This document shows, piece by piece, positions 1-8,235 of a stretch of DNA of 33,915 nucleotides; the first letter of the stretch is position 1, and every line of letters begins with the position of its first letter. Where the stretch lies: NCBI GenBank assembly GCA_026391915.1, contig JAPLCZ010000165.1, positions 1-33,915 of the forward strand, given 5' to 3'. This stretch comes from Bacteroidota bacterium. Its GTDB lineage: Bacteria; Bacteroidota; Bacteroidia; CAILMK01. The notes under the pieces are model-generated. The model was not told where the DNA came from. It did not search any database and was given only the letters and a program-made list of their open reading frames with translations. The position numbers and the translations under genes were made by a program.

Positions 1-2319
1 TACAATAGGATTCCCTACTAATTTTATAACTGGTGCAATGGTATCCACCACCTCAAAATCTTTGGTAAATATTTCTGAGGTATTTCCTGAGAGGTCAGTT
101 AAGATATAGTCAGATTTATATTTTCCTATCTTAATAGTGCTTGCATTTTTAAGAATAAAATTATCAGTCCTCTTTATTTTAATGCTATCAAAAGGGTCGT
201 AATTATCAGAGATAATAACATCAGAATCATTGTACAAATAGTTTACCTGATACTTTGGATTCTTGCCATTTTTAAAAGCAAGAGTTGGGGCAATAGTATC
301 AATCACTTTTATAACTCTGGGAATTGAAATTGTGTTCAATGCCTTATCAGAAACAACGTATTTTAAGCTGTAAATTCCAATCTTAGTTGTGTCCAAATTT
401 GTTACCTTTTTTATAGAAACTTTGAAGCTATCAAACTTATCAAAAGCATAAATTCCAAAATCTTTATACTGTGTAAAAACCTCTAACAAAGTGGTGTCTT
501 TTCCTAAGAGTTTTACGGTGGGTGGGTCAATGTCTGCAAGGCAAGTCCCCATCATATATTTATCCATCCACTTAGTTCTTTTTGTAGTCCACTTTTTCAT
601 CGAATCTACCTCGGCTTTATAGGTGGGTTGATTGATTCCATTGGGCCAAACATATATTCCTAATATCGGCCACTGATTAAAATTTCTCTTTTGTGGGGCA
701 TCAATTAAGGTGGAAATAGAATCAATATCCTTCATGATATTAGCATCACTAAAAAAACTTTTTCTTATCACCTTCCAACTGCAATTAAGGTTATTAAGAA
801 AAGTAGAGTCTTCGGTAAGTCTCTGCCACCAAAATGGAATGCTAGTCCATGTAGGCGAGTTATATTCAAATCCACTAAAACTCCCGAAATTAGAAACACC
901 TGCATTTCCCCAAGAGAAATCTTCATCCCACATTGGCCCCATATGAACCTTGCCTTGCCCATTGCTATACCTATCCTTGAACAAATAAGTGCTGGAACCA
1001 TACGAGTCAGAATTTTTTATGAACTCACTTAAAAGAAAATAATCCAAAAAACTACTTTCATCCGCGTACCTGCGCCAGCCAGTTTTATGGTCTTTAAAAT
1101 TGGCGCTTTTGAGTGTTGTTTCAAAACTGTCATTGATATAAGTTTTGATGTAATTCTCTTGCTTGGTTTGTAAATTTTTAGGGTCGTGTGCAAGAAAATA
1201 TATGGGGTAATGTTTTGAGGTATCAATCCGTGGGTATTTTGAAGCCCAAAAATAGCCATAATTCCCTGTGAATTTATCAACCTTTAATATGTAGCCTCCC
1301 GTCAATCCATCTCCATAAACATCTTTGGAAGTAAGCTTTGGGATATCAACCCGATTCTTATCCTGCTTTATAGCCTCGCCTAAAATATACACCCCTTGGT
1401 AAACACCATTAAGAACTAACTCCACATATTTAGTTCGGATGGCATAATGCCCCATTTGGTTATAATATTTATAAGTAAGGCAATTGCGCATCATTGTTTT
1501 ATCTGCATAATTGGCAAGAAGTACATAATCGTTTTCTGCAGGCATTCCTAAAATAGAAACGTCCTCCTTTACTCCATTGCTGTCTCTTGTCTCAAACCCA
1601 TAACTCACTTTAGGGAACGTAGCGGAGTAGCTTCCTCTTATTTCAATGCCACAAAAGCCTTTAAAAATGCTGGAGTCTTTTAGGTGATTGTATTTGCCAC
1701 TGGCATTATTAATCAAATTGAAATTGACATCAACCTTTGGAGTATTTATAATCGTTTGCCCTTTTGTATTAATACTTAAAATTGGGAGGTTTGAGCTATC
1801 CAATTTTACATCAGCCGCAGGATGATTCCCAAAAATTAAATACCAATAGGTGAGTGTGCCGGCATTTAAAACGCCATAGTTATCTTTAATAATAATCCGC
1901 CATTTGCCATTCGGGTTTAGCTTCTTTTGATTGAGGGGCTTTAACGCTGCAACAGGCTTAAAATTTCCCCTTACTTTTGCCTTTGACCAAAGCACAGAAA
2001 TACTACCCGTGTCGGTAAAAATAGTACTATCCATCAGCCCGCCAGGCAGGTTATTGCAGAGTAAATATGTTGAGCTATCAGGCGCCACTAAGGTAATTGT
2101 GATATACGCCAAACTTGGATGGCTAAGTTTGATAATTACACCCTCCAAGCCAAAGGAATCATTCATTGTAATTGGCAGCCCTTTAATAGAATCTATGAAT
2201 ACTGCACCACTTCCTTTATCAGCAATTTTACCACCTTTGAGTTTAAAATTTGTTGTGGAATATCCGTTGAATTGGAGACTCAAAATAAAAATAGGTACTA
2301 AAAAGAATTTGATTTTCAT
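1..2319 (-). CDS. CotH-kinase family secreted surface protein, 3' end outside window
   Basis: An open minus-strand frame of 773 codons runs from an ATG at 2319 to the window edge, so the C-terminus is missing. It starts with a signal peptide (MKIKFFLVPIFILSLQ). Residues about 125-165 resemble a proprotein-convertase P domain (GKWRIIIKDNYG, then LTYWYLIFG). Residues about 195-590 match the CotH kinase family, with GVYQGVYILGE near 306 and the conserved MGPMWDEDFSWGN near 460. From about 595 there are at least three Ig-like units, each opening with D-x-x-x-P (DIDPPTVKLLG, DTIAPTLAFKNG, DTIAPVIKLVG), of the DUF5011/HYR type. CotH proteins are atypical protein kinases, first known from spore coats; in Bacteroidota they are large exported proteins, often T9SS cargo. 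The missing end would be expected to carry a sorting domain. Substrate is unknown. It lies 41 bp downstream of a membrane microprotein and rpoN on the same strand. Confidence 0.85.
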   Translation of the reverse strand, partial: MKIKFFLVPIFILSLQFNGYSTTNFKLKGGKIADKGSGAVFIDSIKGLPITMNDSFGLEGVIIKLSHPSLAYITITLVAPDSSTYLLCNNLPGGLMDSTIFTDTGSISVLWSKAKVRGNFKPVAALKPLNQKKLNPNGKWRIIIKDNYGVLNAGTLTYWYLIFGNHPAADVKLDSSNLPILSINTKGQTIINTPKVDVNFNLINNASGKYNHLKDSSIFKGFCGIEIRGSYSATFPKVSYGFETRDSNGVKEDVSILGMPAENDYVLLANYADKTMMRNCLTYKYYNQMGHYAIRTKYVELVLNGVYQGVYILGEAIKQDKNRVDIPKLTSKDVYGDGLTGGYILKVDKFTGNYGYFWASKYPRIDTSKHYPIYFLAHDPKNLQTKQENYIKTYINDSFETTLKSANFKDHKTGWRRYADESSFLDYFLLSEFIKNSDSYGSSTYLFKDRYSNGQGKVHMGPMWDEDFSWGNAGVSNFGSFSGFEYNSPTWTSIPFWWQRLTEDSTFLNNLNCSWKVIRKSFFSDANIMKDIDSISTLIDAPQKRNFNQWPILGIYVWPNGINQPTYKAEVDSMKKWTTKRTKWMDKYMMGTCLADIDPPTVKLLGKDTTLLEVFTQYKDFGIYAFDKFDSFKVSIKKVTNLDTTKIGIYSLKYVVSDKALNTISIPRVIKVIDTIAPTLAFKNGKNPKYQVNYLYNDSDVIISDNYDPFDSIKIKRTDNFILKNASTIKIGKYKSDYILTDLSGNTSEIFTKDFEVVDTIAPVIKLVGNPIV

Positions 2320-2360
2320 GATGGTTGTGAGGCACAAATTTAAGCCGACTAAGAAATTAA

Positions 2361-2528
2361 CTAATCTAGCTCTTCACCAACAACCTCATCAACCTTTATA
2401 ATCTCATCCTTAACACCAAACATCCTCCGCCACAAATAACTGATGCCCCAATAGGTGGCAAAACAGCTAACAATAAAAACCAAAATAATCAGGTTGTTGA
2501 TGAGGGTAAAAGAGATTTCTTGAAGCAT
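2361..2528 (-). CDS. 55-residue single-pass membrane microprotein downstream of rpoN
   Basis: A complete ATG-to-TAG minus-strand ORF of 56 codons fits between rpoN (8 bp away) and the CotH gene (41 bp away). The product has one hydrophobic segment, residues about 9-30 (LINNLIILVFIVSCFATYWG), then a basic WRRMFG patch and an acidic tail ending GEELD. This suggests a single transmembrane helix. The charge distribution (basic just after the helix) predicts the C-terminus inside. No family is recognised. Its tight placement implies co-transcription with rpoN. It could be a chance ORF, but the clear membrane design and the lack of any other use for this gap support it. Confidence 0.55.
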   Translation of the reverse strand: MLQEISFTLINNLIILVFIVSCFATYWGISYLWRRMFGVKDEIIKVDEVVGEELD

Positions 2529-2536
2529 GGTTTTCT

Positions 2537-4060
2537 TTATAGTTCTTTGCGTAAACGTGCCACTTGTATATCCATTTGTTCACGGTATTTGGCTACAGTA
2601 CGGCGTGCTATGTTATATCCTTTTTCGTTGAGGAGTTCCGTTAGTCTTTCATCAGTGAGAGGGCGGTTTTTACTTTCCCCATTTATTAAATCTCGCAAAA
2701 TTTTCTTTACCTCTTTGTTAGAAACTTCCTCCCCACTATCCGTTTGAATTCCTTCAGAGAAAAATTCTTTTAAAGAATAAATTCCAAAATCTGTTTGTAC
2801 ATATTTGCTATTTGCCACACGGCTAACGGTGGAAATATCCATCTGAATTCTATCCGCAATATCTTTAAGAATCATAGGCTCTAATTGCTCAATGTCACCT
2901 TCCTCAAAAAAATTTCGTTGGTATTCCACAATGTTTTTCATGGTTTGCAAAAGAGTGTTTTGTCTTTGGCGCACTGCCTCCACAAACCACTTTGCCCCAT
3001 CCAGTTTTTGCTTGATAAATATCGCCTGCTTTTTCAGGTTTTTATCTTTGGTATTTTCCTGATAACTCTTCAGCGCATCCTGATAATTTTTACTTACCCT
3101 AAGCTCAGGCACATTGCGGCTGTTGAGGGTAACAAGCATTTCTCCATCAACATTAGTAACAATAAAATCAGGGGTTATGTATTGTGTTTTTGTGTTGATT
3201 TGAGATTCGCCGGGCTTCGGGTCAAGGTGTGTAATTACATCCACTGCTTCCTTCAATTCATCCCTTTCAATCCGTAATGCTTTGTATATTTTTTCGTAAT
3301 GCTTTCTAGCAAGGTCATCAAGGTGGTCCTTCACAATTTTTTTGGCAAGCACCACACGTGGGTCAGTGGCATCTCTGCGATTTAGTTGCAGTAAAAGGCA
3401 CTCATTTAAACTGCGGCAACCAATACCAGCAGGGTCAAAAGTTTGAATTATTTTCAGCACATATTCCAGCTCTTCCTCACTGCATTGCATCTGGTTTAGG
3501 AAAGCCAAATCGTAAGCAATATTTTTTAGAGGGCGGCGTAAATAACCATCCTCCTCAATCATCCCTATTAAGTGGTTTCCTAAAATTTTCTGGCGGTCAT
3601 CTAATAATTGATGCGCACTAAGCTGCTCATACAATTGGTCGTAAAGATTATTGACTTCCGCAAAAGGAATTTCTTTATTCTCCTGATTTGGGTCGCTTGC
3701 AATGGAGTAAGAATAATCATCCTCCCCCTCTGGTGCTAAATAATCGTTGAGGCTTTCATCAAAAAGGTCTTGGTCGTACACCTCTTCCTCTTCTTTTACT
3801 TTCTCCTCAAATTCTTCCTCGCTTTTTTCGTCATCATCCGGAGAATCATCCGCCTCATTGGTTAAATCATTATCAAAAGTCTCTTCGTTTTCGCCGTTAT
3901 GGTCTTCGTCTTTATCATTCTCCAAGGCGGGATTTTCAGCCAATTCTTCATCTACTCTTTTTTCCAATTCTGTTGTGTTCAGTTGCAGTAACTGAATAAA
4001 CTGTATCTGCTGCGGTGATAGCTTCTGTTGTTGTTTTTGATGGAGACCCTGTTTTAACAC
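2537..4060 (-). CDS. rpoN: RNA polymerase sigma-54 factor RpoN
   Basis: The 507-residue product is a full-length sigma-54. Region I (residues 1-47) is glutamine-rich with the typical LSPQQIQFIQLLQL and NPALE motifs. Region II (about 48-100) is an unusually long run of Asp and Glu. The core-binding domain follows (PAGIGCRSLNECLLLQL). The C-terminus carries the DNA-binding helices and the RpoN box ARRTVAKYR at about 485. Sigma-54 reads -24/-12 promoters and needs an AAA+ activator; none is encoded in this window. The start is a GTG at 4060, with two in-frame TAA codons shortly upstream and no usable ATG. A perfect TAnnTTTG element lies about 45 bp upstream. Identification is secure. Confidence 0.97.
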   Translation of the reverse strand: MLKQGLHQKQQQKLSPQQIQFIQLLQLNTTELEKRVDEELAENPALENDKDEDHNGENEETFDNDLTNEADDSPDDDEKSEEEFEEKVKEEEEVYDQDLFDESLNDYLAPEGEDDYSYSIASDPNQENKEIPFAEVNNLYDQLYEQLSAHQLLDDRQKILGNHLIGMIEEDGYLRRPLKNIAYDLAFLNQMQCSEEELEYVLKIIQTFDPAGIGCRSLNECLLLQLNRRDATDPRVVLAKKIVKDHLDDLARKHYEKIYKALRIERDELKEAVDVITHLDPKPGESQINTKTQYITPDFIVTNVDGEMLVTLNSRNVPELRVSKNYQDALKSYQENTKDKNLKKQAIFIKQKLDGAKWFVEAVRQRQNTLLQTMKNIVEYQRNFFEEGDIEQLEPMILKDIADRIQMDISTVSRVANSKYVQTDFGIYSLKEFFSEGIQTDSGEEVSNKEVKKILRDLINGESKNRPLTDERLTELLNEKGYNIARRTVAKYREQMDIQVARLRKEL

Positions 4061-4380
4061 TAATCCTAATTATTAAATTCTATTCTTTATTTTTTCAATG
4101 AGTGCAAATGTAAAACACAAATAGCTTTTTGAGATTTTATAAAAGGCATTTCTATCAAACTCATTTTTGGGTATACGGATTTGGGGTACAAAAGGGTACT
4201 GACTTTCTTTATAAGGAAGCAATTAATATAAGCGAATGCATCCCGTTTTTCAATTTACCATTTGCCCTTTAAAATTTTTCTGACAACTCCCGCCAGAACG
4301 AAAAGTTCTTACGGGCTGGGACAACCGCCAACTGACAACTTTTTCCCCCTTAATTTCGCACCTTATTTTATCTTATTTAT
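4061..4380. other. Divergent intergenic region rpoN/asnS with hairpin repeat
   Basis: This 320-bp spacer separates divergent rpoN and asnS. It holds the rpoN -7 element. It also has an imperfect hairpin at 4288-4321, in which AGAAC (4295-4299) pairs with GTTCT (4305-4309) around a GAAAA loop, with TCCCG and CGGG flanks. A weak -7 candidate for asnS, TAATTTCG, is at 4351-4358 (one mismatch). No further gene is visible. The hairpin resembles the one at 6685-6703 in its ACTCCCG...GGGACAA edges, so it may be a dispersed intergenic repeat. Confidence 0.5.
4105..4112 (-). promoter_or_regulatory. Bacteroidota -7 element (TACATTTG) for rpoN
   Basis: On the minus strand TACATTTG matches the Bacteroidota -7 consensus TAnnTTTG exactly, 44 bases before the rpoN GTG start. 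No good TTTG -33 box is seen at the usual distance. It predicts a leader of roughly 40 nt. Confidence 0.5.
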
Positions 4381-5910
4381 ATGAAACAAAACTGGACATA
4401 CCTCGCCCAATTGGCAGCCAACGAAGGCAAAGAAATAACCCTGAAAGGTTGGGTGCAAAACCGCCGTGATAGCAAAGGAATTGTGTTTATTATCTTACGT
4501 GACGGAACTGGCTTTGCCCAATGCGTAGTGCTGGAAGAAACAGTAGGAGAAGCTATGTTTGATGAAGCCAAACGCCTTAGTTTGGAGACCTCTGTTGAAC
4601 TAACTGGCACTATCAGAAAAGACGAAAAACAACTGGGTGGTTTTGAAGTGCAGGTATCATCTTTAAAAGTAATTACCCCTGCCGAAGAATACCCCATCGG
4701 CAAGAAAGAACATGGTGTGGATTTTTTGATGGATAGGCGCCACCTTTGGCTGCGCAGCAAACGCCAATGGGCAATTATGCGCATCCGCAATGAGATAATA
4801 TTTGCTATCCATAATTTCTTTCAGCAAAATGGTTTTGTGCAGATGGATGCCCCCATTTTTACAGGGAATGCTTGTGAAGGGACCAGTACTTTATTTGAGA
4901 CAGAATTTTTTGAAGATACTGCCTATTTATCCCAATCAGGGCAGTTATATGGCGAAGCAATGGCGATGGCAATGGGTAAAATTTACACCTTTGGCCCTAC
5001 CTTTCGCGCTGAGAAAAGCAAGACCCGCCGACACCTCTCTGAGTTTTGGATGATAGAGCCTGAGATGGCTTTTTACGACCTTGATATGACCATGGATTTG
5101 ATTGAAGAATTCATACGATTTGTGGTAACAGCAGTATTAAAAAACTGCAAAGATGAACTCGCAGTTTTGGAAAGAGACGTTACCAAATTGGAAACCGTTA
5201 TCAAACCCTTCCCACGCATTGCTTACAAAGATGCAGTGCAAATGATACGTGGCGAAAAAGATGTAAACGGCATGAACTCCATCAAAACTTTGGAAGGAGA
5301 TTTAGCCATCGTAAAAAATAAAATTGAAGAGATAAAGACCGACATCACCTCCCGCGAAGAAAAGATAAAAAGCGGTGCACTTAAGAAAGGAGAGATTGCT
5401 TTTAACGAACAAAAGATACAGCAACAAAAAGCTGCCTTGAGAGAGCTTGAAGAGGAAGAACGCAACATACCACAATGGTTGGAGAGTGCAAAAAACTTTG
5501 TACCCGGTGATGACTTTGGTGGCTCTGATGAAACCGTACTCACCCGACTTTTTAATACCCCGATTATGGTGTATAACTGGCCTAAAGCCATTAAAGCTTT
5601 TTATATGAAAGAGGCTGATGACGACAAAGGCTATGTGCGTGGGGTAGATATTTTAGCACCCGAAGGCTATGGCGAAATTGTGGGCGGCGGCCAACGTGAA
5701 ACTGATATGCAGGTTTTGGTGGATGCCATTCACCACCACCAATTACCCATGGAAGCCTTTGAATGGTACCTTGATTTGCGCCGCTACGGCAGTGTGCAGC
5801 ACAGCGGTTTTGGCCTTGGGCTGGAACGCATTATTTGCTGGGTTTGCAAACTCCCCCATGTGCGTGAAGCGATACCTTTTCCAAGGATGATGGGGAGGTT
5901 GTTGCCGTAA
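4381..5910 (+). CDS. asnS: Asparaginyl-tRNA synthetase with coiled-coil insertion
   Basis: AsnRS charges tRNA-Asn with asparagine using ATP in the cytoplasm. The 509-residue product has an N-terminal OB-fold anticodon-binding domain (about 1-105, with LKGWVQNRRDSKGIVF). The class II core follows: motif 1 around 147-161, motif 2 TFRAEKSKTRRHLSEFW (207-223), and motif 3 GFGLGLERI (476-484), ending in the family-typical FPRMMGRL. Between about 291 and 372 there is a Lys/Glu-rich segment with strong heptad character, which looks like an inserted antiparallel coiled coil. It makes the protein some 30-40 residues longer than ordinary bacterial AsnRS of about 465-480. GEIVGGGQRE and the Asn-type motifs exclude AspRS. 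A lipoprotein gene follows almost without a gap. Confidence 0.96.
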   Translation: MKQNWTYLAQLAANEGKEITLKGWVQNRRDSKGIVFIILRDGTGFAQCVVLEETVGEAMFDEAKRLSLETSVELTGTIRKDEKQLGGFEVQVSSLKVITPAEEYPIGKKEHGVDFLMDRRHLWLRSKRQWAIMRIRNEIIFAIHNFFQQNGFVQMDAPIFTGNACEGTSTLFETEFFEDTAYLSQSGQLYGEAMAMAMGKIYTFGPTFRAEKSKTRRHLSEFWMIEPEMAFYDLDMTMDLIEEFIRFVVTAVLKNCKDELAVLERDVTKLETVIKPFPRIAYKDAVQMIRGEKDVNGMNSIKTLEGDLAIVKNKIEEIKTDITSREEKIKSGALKKGEIAFNEQKIQQQKAALRELEEEERNIPQWLESAKNFVPGDDFGGSDETVLTRLFNTPIMVYNWPKAIKAFYMKEADDDKGYVRGVDILAPEGYGEIVGGGQRETDMQVLVDAIHHHQLPMEAFEWYLDLRRYGSVQHSGFGLGLERIICWVCKLPHVREAIPFPRMMGRLLP

Positions 5911-5917
5911 GTTGAAG

Positions 5918-6601
5918 ATGATGAAGCATAGATTTTTTTGGCTATTGTTTATAGGGCTATTTGGTTGTACAAATAACCAAAGCATTAAGGTGGGCAATGT
6001 GAGAAAGGATTCGGTTGAAGCTATTCAAGAAAACATGTCACCAGAATGTATTCAAAGAGATACAATTACTCCATTAGGGACAAAAATTCATTATAAATAT
6101 AAAAATGGGAAGTTTAAAATCTCATGGGGAGATAGTATTTATAACAGAGTTTCTGATTCAGCTTATTCATGCCATTATGATTCTTTGACTGGTGTTTGGG
6201 ACTTTGTTCCTAAACTTCATTCTGAGACCCAAAACAGTTTAGTTTTCATACAAACTTCATGGACTTCAAGCGGAGGTAACCCAGCACCACTTGCATATGA
6301 TGTTATAGTTTTACCAAAGAATAATAAAGATTCTATAGTTGAGAAAGAATTTTTCATTAGTTGCGAAAAAGGATATTTGCTTTACGGAGACCCTTTTGAA
6401 AAAGTATATCTACAAAATTTAGAAAATAAGAAAATTCAATTAATATCTTTAAATCCTAGACCTTTTTCAGGAAGGTCTCCAACCATGTCAATTGAAAAAA
6501 CAAAAATTGATAAAGGAATCTTATTTATAAAATATGAATCTCTAAACAAACAGAAAACAGATGCTATAAAAATTTCAAAGAGGTTTAGAATAGAAATATA
6601 A
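5918..6601 (+). CDS. Putative lipoprotein of unknown function
   Basis: The 227-residue product begins MMKHRFFWLLFIGLFGC, a lipoprotein signal with lipobox LFGC, so Cys17 should be acylated. The mature part has no recognised domain; it is rich in Lys, Ser and aromatic residues and probably beta. An upstream TTG (5912) is in frame, but ATG 5918 or 5921 better fits the signal peptide. It starts only 7 bp after the asnS stop, so it is probably co-transcribed with asnS, though a functional link is not evident. The sequence is markedly richer in AT than asnS. Function is unknown. Confidence 0.75.
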   Translation: MMKHRFFWLLFIGLFGCTNNQSIKVGNVRKDSVEAIQENMSPECIQRDTITPLGTKIHYKYKNGKFKISWGDSIYNRVSDSAYSCHYDSLTGVWDFVPKLHSETQNSLVFIQTSWTSSGGNPAPLAYDVIVLPKNNKDSIVEKEFFISCEKGYLLYGDPFEKVYLQNLENKKIQLISLNPRPFSGRSPTMSIEKTKIDKGILFIKYESLNKQKTDAIKISKRFRIEI

Positions 6602-7032
6602 AATCTCGAATTTTTGATGTTAGCGTAGCGCATCACGGACTTTAGATAAAATAGGATTTTTTAATCCGACCTTTTTGTCTGAACTCCCGAAATAAATTCG
6701 GGACAAGCTGTTGATTTATGGGATGAAATGATTTGTGTGATTTCAAAAAAATAAACCACAAAGTACACAGCGTTAAGACAGACAAATGGCACACAGTTTT
6801 GTTGTCAATCTTTGAGTTCTTTGTACAAAAACCACAGTGTTCTTTGTTGTTAAAAAAAATTGGAAGTCGCAAATTGCAACATCCATTTCAAATTTGATTC
6901 TGCTTTTATATCCACCAATTTTTCATTATTCGTTCTTCTCTACTCATTATTAATTAGTCTTTCCCCTCTTCCTTTTTCCGCAATAAAGCCTGACCTTTGC
7001 GGCTTTAAAATAATAATTTAATAACAATCAAA
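6602..7032. other. AT-rich intergenic region with hairpin and degenerate CACAAAG-type repeat
   Basis: This 431-bp spacer has no convincing gene. It contains a perfect 7-bp hairpin TCCCGAA-ATAAA-TTCGGGA (6685-6703). From about 6756 to 6860 there is a run of CCACAAAG, CACAG and CTTTGT words resembling a decayed repeat; a cleaner version lies at 31489-31523. Just before the thiolase, AAAGCC (6985-6990) and GGCTTT (7001-7006) flank GACCTTTG (6992-6999), a one-mismatch -7 element that could be the thiolase promoter. Confidence 0.45.
6685..6703. repeat. Short perfect hairpin (7-bp stem, 5-nt loop)
   Basis: TCCCGAA and TTCGGGA are exact inverted repeats around ATAAA. No T-tract follows on either strand, so it is not a classic terminator for the lipoprotein gene 80 bp upstream. 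It may be a dispersed intergenic palindrome, related in its edges to the hairpin at 4288-4321. Confidence 0.5.
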
Positions 7033-8211
7033 ATGACTAAAGAAGTTTTTATAGTTGCCGTGGCAAGGACGCCAATAGGCAGTTTTATGGGTGCATTGGC
7101 ACCGGTTTCTGCTACTAAATTGGGGGCAGTTGCCATCAAAGCGGCAGTGGAGAGGGCTGGTATAAAACCCGCACAAGTGGATGAAGTTTTTATGGGTAAT
7201 GTACTCACAGCAGGGGAGGGGCAAGCACCCGCAAGGCAGGCGGCTTTGTTTGCAGGATTAAGCAATACAACCCCTTGCACTACTATTAATAAAGTGTGCG
7301 CATCGGGTACTAAATCAATCATGTTAGCAGCGCAAAGCATCATGCTGGGTACTAATAGTATTGTGGTTGCTGGCGGTATGGAGAGCATGAGTAACGTACC
7401 CTATTACCTTGAAAAAGTGCGTGAAGGCTACAAAATGGGGCATCAGCAAGTAACGGATGGAATGGTGAAGGATGGACTTTGGGATGTTTATAATAACTAC
7501 CATATGGGTAATGCTGCAGAAAAATGCGCGTTGGATTATAATATCACCAGGGAAGACCAGGATAATTTTGCTATAGAAAGTTACAAACGTGCTGCGGCTG
7601 CGTGGGCTGTGGGTAGTTTTAAAGATGAAATTGCACCGGTAGAAATCACAGACCGCAAAGGCACTAAAATAATAAGTGAGGATGAGGAATACACCAAGGT
7701 TGATTTTGCAAAAATCCCGGGGCTTAAACCTGTGTTTGTAAAAGAAGGAACGGTAACGGCGGCTAATGCGTCTTCCATTAATGATGGTGCTTCCGCAGTA
7801 GTGCTAATGAGTGGTGAAAAAGTAAAGGAATTAGGGCTTACCCCCATAGCTAAAATATTAGGCTTTGCAGATAATGAGCAAGAGCCAGAGAATTTTACTA
7901 CAGCACCAGTGGGTGCCATCCAAAAAGCAGCTAAAATAGCTGGCATTGCAGTTTCTGATATTGAATATCTGGAAATAAATGAGGCGTTTGCAGTGGTTTC
8001 TTTAGCAAATAATCAACTGCTAAACCTCAATCCCGCATGTGTGAATATTCATGGAGGTGCGGTGGCTTTAGGCCACCCAATTGGTAGCAGCGGTTCACGG
8101 ATTATGGTTACCCTAACCTCCGTGTTAAAAGAGAAAAATGCACGCTATGGTGCCATAGGAATCTGCAATGGCGGGGGCGGTTCTTCTGCTATTGTTATTG
8201 AGAGAGTGTAA
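7033..8211 (+). CDS. Acetyl-CoA C-acetyltransferase (thiolase)
   Basis: The 392-residue product is a complete thiolase. It condenses two acetyl-CoA to acetoacetyl-CoA or runs the reverse cleavage in fatty-acid and amino-acid breakdown. The nucleophile is Cys89 in NKVCASGTKSI. The conserved GGAVALGHPIGSSG places His348, and the second catalytic Cys is about 378 in ICNGGGGSSA. Length and motifs fit the biosynthetic/AtoB-type class rather than the trifunctional FadA group, but the direction in vivo cannot be told. No hydroxyacyl-CoA dehydrogenase or CoA-transferase neighbour is present. It is a single gene, convergent with anmK 24 bp away. Confidence 0.93.
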   Translation: MTKEVFIVAVARTPIGSFMGALAPVSATKLGAVAIKAAVERAGIKPAQVDEVFMGNVLTAGEGQAPARQAALFAGLSNTTPCTTINKVCASGTKSIMLAAQSIMLGTNSIVVAGGMESMSNVPYYLEKVREGYKMGHQQVTDGMVKDGLWDVYNNYHMGNAAEKCALDYNITREDQDNFAIESYKRAAAAWAVGSFKDEIAPVEITDRKGTKIISEDEEYTKVDFAKIPGLKPVFVKEGTVTAANASSINDGASAVVLMSGEKVKELGLTPIAKILGFADNEQEPENFTTAPVGAIQKAAKIAGIAVSDIEYLEINEAFAVVSLANNQLLNLNPACVNIHGGAVALGHPIGSSGSRIMVTLTSVLKEKNARYGAIGICNGGGGSSAIVIERV

Positions 8212-8235
8212 CTCTCCTATCAACTAAAATAATTT

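Noticed and set aside
1931-2401. 156-codon plus-strand ORF
   Set aside because: It is antisense to the CotH gene and has no recognisable domain; a shadow of that frame.
3747-3995. Serine-rich plus-strand ORF
   Set aside because: It is the complement of the Asp/Glu-rich region II of rpoN. Acidic codons read backwards give Ser runs.
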